NCBI GenBank assembly: GCA_943787265.1
Contig: CALSLT010000008.1
Span: 62,001-126,000 of the forward strand
Source of the DNA: an uncultured Planctomycetaceae bacterium
Lineage (GTDB): Bacteria; Planctomycetota; Planctomycetia; Planctomycetales; Planctomycetaceae
Length of the DNA: 64,000 nucleotides
Reading direction: 5' to 3'
The position numbers and the translations under genes are program-made. This document shows positions 56,112 through 64,000 of the stretch, piece by piece (position 1 is the stretch's first letter; each line of letters starts with the position of its first letter). The notes beneath the pieces are model-generated. The model did not search any database, had not been told where the DNA came from, and saw nothing but the letters and a program-made list of their open reading frames with translations.

Positions 56112-57725
56112 ATGCAACGTGTCTTCTCGTTCCTTTGTGTGATCATCTTCGGTGGGCCTCATCTGGTTCACGCCGCCGAGAAGCCAAACATCCTCTACAT
56201 CCTTGCGGATGATCTTGGTTTCAGCGATCTCGGCTGCTACGGAGGCGACATCAACACTCCAGTTCTGGATTCGTTGGCTGCCGGCGGTGTGCGACTCACG
56301 CAGTTCTACAACACCGGACGATGTTGCCCGTCGCGAGCGGCGATTCTGACGGGGCAATACCCGCATCGAGTCGGGCTCGGACACATGACGACCAATGATC
56401 TCGGTCAACCGGGATATCGCGGTGTGGTCTCCAGCGAGGCTCAAACAATTGCCCAGGTACTCACATCTGCCGGCTATCGATCATTCATGTCTGGCAAGTG
56501 GCATCTAGGCACGCCTGATCCGACGCAGCATGGCTTTGAAGAATTCTATGGAACGCTGGTCAGCGCGAAACGATTCTTCGACCAGGAGCATCTGATTCGA
56601 ATGCCTGAAGGCCGAAAAGCCCGCCAATACGCCGACGGAGAATTCTACGCGACTGACGCAGTCACTGATCACGCTCTCGACTTTCTGAAACTCGCCAGAG
56701 AGACACCTGAAAAGCCTTGGTTTCTTTACCTCGCGTATAACGCCCCGCATTTCCCACTGCACGCTCCACCGGAAGAGATCGCAAAATACAAAGACCGCTA
56801 TCACGGTGGCTGGGACAAGCTCAGAGCTTCACGGCTTGTCCGTATGAAAGAGCTAGGCATCGTTCCCGAGCATACTCAACTGAGTAAACGGTCTCACTGG
56901 CGAAACTACGGCGAGACAAAAATCGGAGTGAATCCGGCATGGGAGACGTTGCCGAAAGGCCGCCGGCTCGATCTTGCTCGCCGCATGGCGATTTATGCGG
57001 CAATGATCGACCGACTTGATCAGCAGCTTGGGCGGGTCATCTCAGACCTCAAGGCGGCCGGTGAGTATGAAAACACGCTGATCGTCTTCACGTCAGACAA
57101 CGGCGCGTGCTTTGAGTGGGACCCGTTCGGCTTCGACATCGTCTCAAGCAATCAGAACATCCTGCACAAGGGCGACATGCTCGACGAGATGGGAAAAGCC
57201 GGAACGTTTCACAGCGTGGGATCGGGCTGGGCAAATTCTTCTAACACTCCGTGGCGACTCTACAAACACTTCAATCACGAAGGAGGAATCGCCTCGCCCG
57301 GAATCGTCCACTGGCCAAATGGCCTGAAAGCAAAGGCCGGCTCCATCAATCACCAACCCGCACACATCATCGATCTCTTGCCGACGGCTGTCTCCGTGGC
57401 TGATGCGAAGTACCAGGGAAAGCTGTCGTTACCAGGCATCGACCTTGTGAATCAGCTCGAAAATGGCGGAAAGGAGCGAATGCTCTTCTTCGAACATCAG
57501 GGCAACCGAGCTGTCCGATCGGGCAAGTGGAAACTGGTCGCTCTCGACGATCAACCCTGGGAACTCTACGACTTCAGCGTCGATCGAGTTGAGATGAACG
57601 ATCTGGCAGACAACCACCCCCAACGCGTTAAACGAATGGCTGCTGCCTGGGACAAATGGGGAGCGGCCAATCATGTCACTCCCCTGCCCCGCGACCTGGG
57701 TGTCGGCTACCTGAAAGCCGACTAG
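56112..57725 (+). CDS. Secreted arylsulfatase (canonical CxPxR)
   Basis: 537 residues, signal peptide to about residue 22 (LCVIIFGGPHLVHAAE). Formylglycine motif C71-C-P-S-R75 in GRCCPSRAAILTGQYPHRVG, metal site DDLGFSDLGCYGG (32-44), FMSGKWHLG (catalytic Lys/His), FTSDNGACFEWDPFG, and WRLYKHFNHEGGIASPGIVHWP. It should hydrolyse sulfate esters of exported or scavenged polysaccharides in the periplasm after activation by a formylglycine enzyme or anSME. 254 bases after the first sulfatase; that gap shows no gene. Confidence 0.93.
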   Translation: MQRVFSFLCVIIFGGPHLVHAAEKPNILYILADDLGFSDLGCYGGDINTPVLDSLAAGGVRLTQFYNTGRCCPSRAAILTGQYPHRVGLGHMTTNDLGQPGYRGVVSSEAQTIAQVLTSAGYRSFMSGKWHLGTPDPTQHGFEEFYGTLVSAKRFFDQEHLIRMPEGRKARQYADGEFYATDAVTDHALDFLKLARETPEKPWFLYLAYNAPHFPLHAPPEEIAKYKDRYHGGWDKLRASRLVRMKELGIVPEHTQLSKRSHWRNYGETKIGVNPAWETLPKGRRLDLARRMAIYAAMIDRLDQQLGRVISDLKAAGEYENTLIVFTSDNGACFEWDPFGFDIVSSNQNILHKGDMLDEMGKAGTFHSVGSGWANSSNTPWRLYKHFNHEGGIASPGIVHWPNGLKAKAGSINHQPAHIIDLLPTAVSVADAKYQGKLSLPGIDLVNQLENGGKERMLFFEHQGNRAVRSGKWKLVALDDQPWELYDFSVDRVEMNDLADNHPQRVKRMAAAWDKWGAANHVTPLPRDLGVGYLKAD

Positions 57726-57899
57726 TCGGCAACAACAGGAACGCCCGACACCCCGCAGGCTTGCCATCCATCTCACTCAGCCCATAACGCCGAGACCTGC
57801 GTCACTCAGTTGTCGTCACCATTCTCCGTTTCTTCTCAATTCGTTTTCGACAGTTCTTCGCCTGACGTTGTGGTAGGGGTTTCGGACGGCGTCGATGTC

Positions 57900-58569
57900 T
57901 CATCCACGAAATCGTTCTTGCCGGAGATGTTCGAGGAATGCGAGCGGCTCTGGTATTCCATCGGATTCGGCATGAACGCCGTACTCAGACGCAACAGCCA
58001 GGACCTGCTGGAGAGGTCGTGACCGCGTTCGATGACACCGGCGAACACAACGTCGCTTCACGAGCTTCGAATAGTCAGTCGCGCTCATGGCCGCACCCGC
58101 GACGGACCATCGTGAAGTGCGAAATCAACGCGATCGGCACCAACCGGCGAGCCATCGTGACGAAGCAAGCCTGCTGCCCGCCGCGACGTACGACGAATAC
58201 GTCGACCGAGGTGAGAGTGAGCATCGCAACAAGGAACTCAAGTGCGGCCTGAAGACGGACCGCTTGAGCGATCATCGCTACATGGCAAACCTGTTCCGCC
58301 TGTTCCTGCACGTGCAGGCTCACAATCTGCTGGTCCGCATTCGCCGCGAGATCGCCGCGCCGCCGACGGAGCTTCTGCAGCACGATCTCGATCCCGACCT
58401 GCCGATCGAACCGGTGCCGACCGAAGCGCTCACAGGCCGCACCCGCAAACAGTTTGCGAACCTGCGTCGCCGCACCGACCCGCTGGGCGAAGGCCACCCG
58501 GCGACCTGGCGAATGCGTCTGATCAAGGTGGCGGCCGAGGTTGTGGAACGTTCGCGCTGCATCCGCTGA
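57900..58569 (+). pseudogene. IS1380-family transposase remnant
   Basis: Pieces in three frames line up with the C-terminal half of an IS1380 transposase: FLPEMFEECERLWYSIGFGMNAVLRRNSQ (57903 on, in parts), then VTAFDDTGEH and SWPHPRRTIVKCEINAIGTN (58019-58150), then YDEYVDRGESEHRNKELKCGLKTDRLSDHRYMANLFR (from about 58189, in parts). The family signature around SENRNKELK is clear. The N-terminal half, about half of the usual 430-450 residues, is absent and at least two frameshifts are present, so it is dead. No inverted-repeat ends were identified. Confidence 0.8.
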
Positions 58570-58732
58570 CCACGGCATAAAAACAGCCTCGGCTGTAGTC
58601 GGGGCAACCAGACACGGTTAGAACTTTTTCGCAGGAACTCAACGGGGCTGCAATCGCTCGAACCCGAGGTGTGGCAACGGATTGTGGTAGCGACGGCGTG
58701 AGCCGAAAGGCTCATTCAGCGAACGGGCGCCT

Positions 58733-59900
58733 TCAGTTGTTTTCCTGATTCGCAGTTTCCAAATCCGCTTCCGATGGATCCTCGGACGGCGGATTGTCGG
58801 TCTCGGCAGGAGAATCCGCCTTCTCGTCTGTTGATGACGGCTTGCCGTTGATGGTGGCTTCGGCTTCGCGGTGGAGGATTTTGGCGATCTGCAGGTCGGG
58901 GAGGAAGCTGCCTGGTGGGTTCTGTTGGAGTTTTTCGAGGAGTTGCGTGGCCTCTTGAAATGCCGTCGTGGCTTTGTCGGTGTTGCCTTGCTGGTGCTGG
59001 GCGAGGGCGAGGACGGAGAGCGTCAGCGCGCGGGTGACTTCGGCCGGGCTGTGTTCTTCGGAACGGGTTGCGTATTTGATGGCCGCTTCGGCGTCGCCGC
59101 TGCGGTACGCCAGTAGGGCTCGAGTGGCCCAGAACCATGGTTGCTGGCCCTCGGTCGCTGTCCCGTTTTCGAGTAAGTCGACGAATGGCTGGGTTGGCAG
59201 CGTGGCGAGGTTGATGGCATCCGGCAGCAGTAGCGTTGATTTTGTGATTCTTTCCGAATCCATGGGCTTTGTGGTGTCAGCGAACTGTCCGACCGCTCGA
59301 TCGCAGAAGGCGGCGTATTGCTCGGCCTCTCCCGCGAGAACAAGGATCGTGGCGACTTCCAGCCAGCCGAGTGCGTCGTCGGGGTTTGCGTCGATGTACT
59401 GCTGTCCGTACGTTACCGCCTCCGGCAACTGTTCGGCCTGACGGTAAGCCCTGAACGCCCGCTGAAGCTGATTCGGATCGAGTGCAATCGCTCGCGACCA
59501 GTCCGCTTGCGCTGGTTCCGTTTGCTGAACCGCCATGTGAGCCAGCGCCCGGTTTGTGAGCCATGTCGCGTTGTCGGTCTCGTCATTGATCAACGAGTCG
59601 TACAGGGCAATTACACGCTGGCATTCGGCGTTTGCTTCGCCGAGGTTGTCCTGCAGGACAAGGGTGGCACCGAGACGCTTGTGAGCAAACTCGTAAGTCG
59701 GATTGATGTCGAGCGCGTTGCAGTAAGCTGCTAGCGCTTCATTCCATTTGCCCTGTCTCGTGAGATTGCTCCCGATGTTGCCGTAAGCGACGTAGTGTTT
59801 CGGATCAAGTTCGGTCGCCTTTCGATAAGCCGCGGTTGCATCATCCAGTTTTCCCTGCTGATACAGGGAATAGCCAAGCCGGAAGTGAGCCCCGCGCAGA
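58733..59900 (-). CDS. TPR region, probable C-terminal part of the upstream kinase (frame-shifted)
   Basis: The frame from about 59900 down to the stop at 58733 gives some 380 residues with several TPRs ([31 protein letters not shown] in parts; [30 protein letters not shown] in parts; [13 protein letters not shown]) and an acidic tail ([16 protein letters not shown]). There is no convincing start codon, and the segment follows directly on residues of the kinase frame at the CCCC run 59890-59893. One more base there joins them as [12 protein letters not shown]. So this is best read as the end of the kinase gene rather than a separate gene. Confidence 0.75.
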
Positions 59901-62900
59901 CTCCGGTTTGAGTTCCACCCGCGTCCGGCAGATGCCAACCACTTCGACCCATTCCTGCTTGCGACGGAAATAAACATCGGCCACCTCCAAGTCCCGGTCG
60001 ATTCCCTCATCGTTCGGTGCGATCTCGTGGATCTGTCGAACGACCGCAACGAATTCCGCCACATCCTCGGCGGATGTCGTCGTCGAATCTCCGTGAATCC
60101 ACCACTTCAGACTGTTCCGTAATGCGACTAAAGGAATGAGGCTCCGGGGGCTGAGTGCGACAGCCGTCCGCAGGTAACTTCTCCCTTCTGCCTGTTCCTT
60201 TTTCGGAACACCTGCAACCCCCGGCCTCGCGAGCGTCATACCGAGTTCATAATTCAACCAGATATCACTCGGATACCGGTCGCACGCGTCACGCAGCAGC
60301 TTCAGCGACGTCTTTATTGCACTAGTCTGCCGCAGGCCTGCCCCCAGCCAGGCCAGCATGGCTGGAGACTGAGAGGAAGCTTCCTCGTCGGTAGCCATTG
60401 CTATTAGTTTCTCAACGTCGTTCGCTGCCAGTGCCGATCGCAGTTGCCTGCGCCACTCGCTGTGATCAGCGGCGTTGGCCAGAGCAAGGAGCTGTTTGCG
60501 GGACGTCTTTCGCCAGTCACGTAGCTCGCTGGATTCTGCTGCACAGGAAAGACGAAATCGCCCCAGAGGTTTGTCGGGCTTCTGGTAAAGTTCGATAACG
60601 AGGGTCTGCCCGGCAGTGACATTGACGGGGGATTCCAGCAGAAAGATGGCCTGTTGTGGCTGCCGACTTTGCCGCCAAACGTGCCATTCCGTGACCAGGT
60701 TGTCGTCAATCGCTCGCGAGATCGGACGACCGGCCCACGCATAGGAGGCGACCGCGTCTGTGAACGGCAAGGGCGCGTCCTTCGAATTCGCGAAGACACG
60801 AATTTCACAGAGGTGGGGGTTTCCTGACTCGTGGTAGCCAAGTCCGTTGTTGGGGATCGACTCGTCAGGCAGCACTTCCAGACGCAGAGCAGACACCACC
60901 CCCGGCTGCGGCTGGACGATGATCGTGTAATGATCGTCCTCGGGAGACGCAGGACCGGCCAGGATCGAACCGTCGGGCTTTGGCGTCAGCGTGGCAGCAG
61001 CGGATTTCAGTTTCCGCAGTTCCAGCACGGACCACGAGATCGATTGCAGCTCGGACGGAATTCCGTTCCCGCCGCTGACCTCGACCCTGCTCCAGTCGTC
61101 CAGCGCGGCGATCAGTGTCTCGCGGATGGGCGAGTTCCGAATCCACTCGGCGGCGACTTCACGGCTGTTGGTGGCCAGGTCGAGACCAGCGTTTCGAAAA
61201 GCGGTTTGGTATCTCTCTGACTGAGATACCTGTTCGACTTCTTCCTCAACCGGGATGGCTGCAGAAAACTGCAGGCCGTCCGTTTCGCCGACTGCTGCCG
61301 CCACTTCACTGCTCGCCACTTCACCAACGCTCGTTCGACTGGCCCGGATCGATTCGAGTTCCAGTACCAGGGCACGATCGGCCGCCGCACGATCCGCAGC
61401 CTGCCGGGCACTCGTCAGATCGGTTTCGAGTGTGGCCAGCAGTTTCCCCGAGGCGTCTCGCAGTGCTGGCGGCATTTCGTCGGCCGAGGCCAGGTCGACG
61501 GCTTCGCGCACACTTTCCAGCGCGACGTTCAGTTCACGGATTCGCTCCTGCAGGCCGGCCTCGTCGCTGACGTCAACGCCGTCGGCCAACCCGCGATGCA
61601 GTCGCGCGCCGCCCAGCCGGTCGTTAACGTTGCTGGTCACTGCCGCCTGATGCTCGATTCGCTGCAGTTCCATCCACCTCCAGCCGACACCGCCGCCCCC
61701 CACCGCCAGCAGCACGGTCGCCGCCAGTGCTATCGTGACGCGGACCCGCTGGCGGGATTCGTCGGCGCGGGCTGCTTCGGCCGCTCGTTGAACTTCCGCC
61801 TCGCGCAGTTTCGTCTCGACGGATTCCAGATAGGTGGTGACCCGCTGGGCCAGCACACCGGCATCGCGCGGTCGATCCGCTGGTTCCAGTTCCAGACAGC
61901 CCTTTGTCAGTGTGACCAGATCCTCGTCGGCGCCGCAGTCGGCCAGTCGCGAGAAGGCATCGTCCAGCTTGCCACGACTGGCCATGCGGAAAACACGCGT
62001 GCCATCGTCCGCGACATAAGGCGGTTGGCCGGTCAGGATTTCACATAGGATCGCGCCCAGACCGAACACATCGGCCCGCTCATCCATGTTGTCGATCTCG
62101 CCAAGTGCCTGCTCGGGCGGCATGTAGGCCGGGGTGCCCATCACGCTGCCCATCTGCGTTTCCGAGCCAACACTGCCAAACGCCGCCGGAGTGTCGCTGC
62201 CCACTCCGCTCCGCAGTGTCTGGATGATGCTGTGGCCCTGCTGCTGGTTGTAAGCCTTCTTCTCGTCTGCCACGCCACCGGCCGGAATCACTTTGGCCAG
62301 GCCCCAGTCCATCACCTGCACTTCGCCAAACGCGCCGACCATGATATTGGCCGGCTTCAAATCGCGATGGATCACGCCGCGGCTGTGCGCGTAAGCCATC
62401 GTCTGGCAGATTTGTTCGAAGATGCCGATGAGCCGACCACGATCTTCGGTTGGATCTTCGCGATCGGCCAGCAGCCGGGACAGCGTCTGTCCCTTGACCA
62501 GCTTCATGGCAAAGAAAGGTCGCTGATCTGCGAATTGTCCCAGTTCGTAAATCGGAGCGATCCCCGGATGCTGCAGCTGCCCGCCGATCTGAGCTTCCTC
62601 GACAAACCGCTGAATCACCTCCGGCTTGTCCTTGTGCGAATCCAGCAGGACCTTGATCGCCAGATCACGACCGAGATCAGTATCCCGTCCCTTGATAATC
62701 GCTCCCATCCCGCCGCGAGCGATCTCGCCATCGAGTCGGTAGCGACTGTCCGAATCCCGCTCCGGCATCTCGGCAGACTTCGGTCGCGTGATTGGGTCGT
62801 CACCCTCGGCCTGCGATTCCCGCAACGCGACGCGAGGCATATCGACCGTCTGCCCCAGCACCCGCAACACACTGTGCCCAGCGTTCCCGACAACAACCGC

Positions 62901-63176
62901 CTCTTCCTGATCAAACGAAGCCGCCAGTCCCGCATTCAGCGAAGCAGCCAGATTTCTGCCATCACCATCCGTCAGAAATGTCGCTTCCAGATCAGCCGCT
63001 GGCTGTTCCAGAAACTGCGATTCCTCGGCGTAGGCCGCCAACAGCTTCTCGATCCGTCCACGCAGCTCTGAGTCGTCTCCGCAGACTTCGCTGAGAAACT
63101 CATCACGTCCCTCGGGCGTTTCAATCTGTCGAGCAGTGTTAAAAATCGTTGCTTCGTTGGAACTTTCTTCGGACAT
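59841..63176 (-). CDS. Transmembrane Ser/Thr protein kinase (frame lost before its TPR tail)
   Basis: 1111 residues as it reads. Residues 1-60 are a planctomycete pre-kinase helix ([25 protein letters not shown]). Kinase domain about 145-460: [10 protein letters not shown], Lys175 (AIKVLL), HRDLKPANI (270-278), DWGLAKV (290-296, DWG for DFG), [11 protein letters not shown]. An insertion of about 40 residues lies between DWG and the activation-loop end. A transmembrane helix follows ([18 protein letters not shown], about 486-503), then a large extracytoplasmic part. The last 20 residues, after KPESA, are out of frame; the true protein continues in TPRs (58733-59900), about 1480 residues in all. 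The ECF sigma gene lies upstream on the same strand. Confidence 0.9.
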   Translation of the reverse strand: MSEESSNEATIFNTARQIETPEGRDEFLSEVCGDDSELRGRIEKLLAAYAEESQFLEQPAADLEATFLTDGDGRNLAASLNAGLAASFDQEEAVVVGNAGHSVLRVLGQTVDMPRVALRESQAEGDDPITRPKSAEMPERDSDSRYRLDGEIARGGMGAIIKGRDTDLGRDLAIKVLLDSHKDKPEVIQRFVEEAQIGGQLQHPGIAPIYELGQFADQRPFFAMKLVKGQTLSRLLADREDPTEDRGRLIGIFEQICQTMAYAHSRGVIHRDLKPANIMVGAFGEVQVMDWGLAKVIPAGGVADEKKAYNQQQGHSIIQTLRSGVGSDTPAAFGSVGSETQMGSVMGTPAYMPPEQALGEIDNMDERADVFGLGAILCEILTGQPPYVADDGTRVFRMASRGKLDDAFSRLADCGADEDLVTLTKGCLELEPADRPRDAGVLAQRVTTYLESVETKLREAEVQRAAEAARADESRQRVRVTIALAATVLLAVGGGGVGWRWMELQRIEHQAAVTSNVNDRLGGARLHRGLADGVDVSDEAGLQERIRELNVALESVREAVDLASADEMPPALRDASGKLLATLETDLTSARQAADRAAADRALVLELESIRASRTSVGEVASSEVAAAVGETDGLQFSAAIPVEEEVEQVSQSERYQTAFRNAGLDLATNSREVAAEWIRNSPIRETLIAALDDWSRVEVSGGNGIPSELQSISWSVLELRKLKSAAATLTPKPDGSILAGPASPEDDHYTIIVQPQPGVVSALRLEVLPDESIPNNGLGYHESGNPHLCEIRVFANSKDAPLPFTDAVASYAWAGRPISRAIDDNLVTEWHVWRQSRQPQQAIFLLESPVNVTAGQTLVIELYQKPDKPLGRFRLSCAAESSELRDWRKTSRKQLLALANAADHSEWRRQLRSALAANDVEKLIAMATDEEASSQSPAMLAWLGAGLRQTSAIKTSLKLLRDACDRYPSDIWLNYELGMTLARPGVAGVPKKEQAEGRSYLRTAVALSPRSLIPLVALRNSLKWWIHGDSTTTSAEDVAEFVAVVRQIHEIAPNDEGIDRDLEVADVYFRRKQEWVEVVGICRTRVELKPESARGSLPAWLFPVSAGKTG

Positions 63177-63345
63177 GTCTCACCATTTCAGCGGATTTTC
63201 GAGGGTTTCCAGAAACCAGTGCGAAATCCAGCGAGGAAACACCCAGACCTTTTTGCGGAATTTTCCAATTCTCCAGGGAAGCCCGCATTCTGCCGAATGC
63301 GGCTACGGAATGCTCAAGGCTCGCTTCGCAATGGTGGCCAAGGCT

Positions 63346-63903
63346 CTAATCCGCTTCAGCCATCTCCACTTTGAGCCATGTTTTTGCGTAAGCCCAGTCA
63401 TTGTCCGCGGTTGAAGGCGATATCCCCAGTGCGCTGGCGGCCTCGGCAAGAGTCAGTCCAGCGAAGAATCTCAACCGGACCAGTTCTGCTTTACGACGAT
63501 CCTGAGCTTCCAGTTTCTGCAGGGCTTCGTCGATGTCGAGAACGTCTACCGCACGTCCTCGAACTTCAGCCGCGATCTGAGAAAGCTCGACACGATCATA
63601 CTCGCCCCCGGCTTTCAGGCTTTTCTTTCGCCGCGCGTTCTCAACCAGAATTCGCTGCATCGCTCGCGCCGCCGCACCAAAGAAGTGCCCTCGTCCGTTC
63701 CACTGCACATCGACATCCGGACCGACCAACCGAAGATACGCTTCATGGACCAGCACCGTCGCCTGAATGGTTTGTCCGGGTTTCTCGTGAGACAGCTTCG
63801 CCGCAGCAAGCTTCCGCAGCTCCTGATACACCAGCGGCAGCAACTCATCGGCAGCCTGAGGATCATCGTCGATTGATGCCAGAATTCTTGTGACGTCGCT
63901 CAT
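63346..63903 (-). CDS. ECF-type RNA polymerase sigma factor (planctomycete ECF/STK-linked)
   Basis: 185 residues. Region 2: ELLPLVYQELRKLAAAKLSHE and TVLVHEAYLRLVG; RGHFFGAAARAMQRILVENARRKKSLKRGG-like core (here KKSLKAGGEYDRV); region 4: DRRKAELVRLRFFAGLTLAEAASALGISPSTADNDWAYAKTWL (in parts) with the HTH at about 147-170. It matches the sigma-70 ECF group (PF07638) that occurs beside Ser/Thr kinases in planctomycetes. The kinase-TPR gene begins 169 bases downstream on the same strand, so kinase control of the sigma factor is likely. The 97 bases before it show no feature. Confidence 0.92.
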   Translation of the reverse strand: MSDVTRILASIDDDPQAADELLPLVYQELRKLAAAKLSHEKPGQTIQATVLVHEAYLRLVGPDVDVQWNGRGHFFGAAARAMQRILVENARRKKSLKAGGEYDRVELSQIAAEVRGRAVDVLDIDEALQKLEAQDRRKAELVRLRFFAGLTLAEAASALGISPSTADNDWAYAKTWLKVEMAEAD

Positions 63904-64000
63904 TCCGGGATTGTAGCAAAACTAGATCTGTTAATCCGGCTTATCTGTAATAGGTCCATGCATACGAATCGCATTGGCTGTAACTCTCGGACTCACCAGA

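Noticed and set aside
62232..63071. Open frame of 279 codons on the + strand
   Set aside because: It is antisense to the conserved kinase domain and its product resembles nothing.

Overview
The window comes from a chromosome of the phylum Planctomycetota (class Planctomycetia is the best guess; I cannot name a genus). The evidence is protein families that are nearly confined to that phylum and occur here in several copies: planctomycete cytochrome/DUF1549/DUF1553 proteins paired with DUF1501 proteins, a DUF1552 plus DUF1592/1588/1585 pair, secreted sulfatases, DUF1080 proteins, an ECF sigma factor next to a Ser/Thr kinase with TPRs, and tetrahydromethanopterin-type C1 enzymes. Base composition is moderate and Shine-Dalgarno sequences are few and weak. 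No rRNA, tRNA or CRISPR array was seen.

Region 1-13.3 kb is catabolic: the end of a probable CocE/NonD hydrolase, a class III aminotransferase with an amidohydrolase, a cyclase-like secreted protein with one haem motif, a sugar isomerase/epimerase with a tandem DUF1080 protein (probable 3-keto-sugar metabolism), a GNAT enzyme, and an enolase-superfamily gene overlapping a DUF1549/1553 protein followed by DUF1501. Region 13.5-25.6 kb carries two small unknowns, a Ser/Thr kinase, a PTS-IIA/SLC4 fused transporter, a secreted metalloprotease, a Gfo/Idh/MocA oxidoreductase, a RimK-like ligase with mch (C1 metabolism), and a BRCT-MerR-TPR protein with the CCA-adding enzyme. Region 25.7-37.4 kb is housekeeping and envelope: an operon dxr-rseP-recQ-glycerate kinase, a second site-2 protease, a cold-shock protein with a strong terminator, murJ, a glycosyltransferase and a sugar transferase.

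Region 37.4-46.9 kb is the most interesting. After a second DUF1501/DUF1549-1553 pair lies a polymorphic-toxin gene with an intein-like Hint domain. It is broken by two adjacent insertion sequences of different families (IS30, 3-bp target duplication; ISAs1, 10-bp target duplication). Removing both elements with one copy of each duplication restores a continuous 551-codon frame ending in an HH-type nuclease motif, and 20 bp downstream sits an intact, probable immunity gene. Two diverged copies of a palindromic repeat with compensating stem changes follow, next to a truncated REP-associated tyrosine transposase.

Region 46.9-64 kb holds a multihaem cytochrome/TPR gene with about a dozen frameshifts, a small Rieske protein, a DUF1552 - DUF1592 - sulfatase - sulfatase cluster, an IS1380 transposase remnant, and an ECF sigma/kinase-TPR module. 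Several frame breaks here lie in short homopolymers, so either decay or sequence error must be considered.
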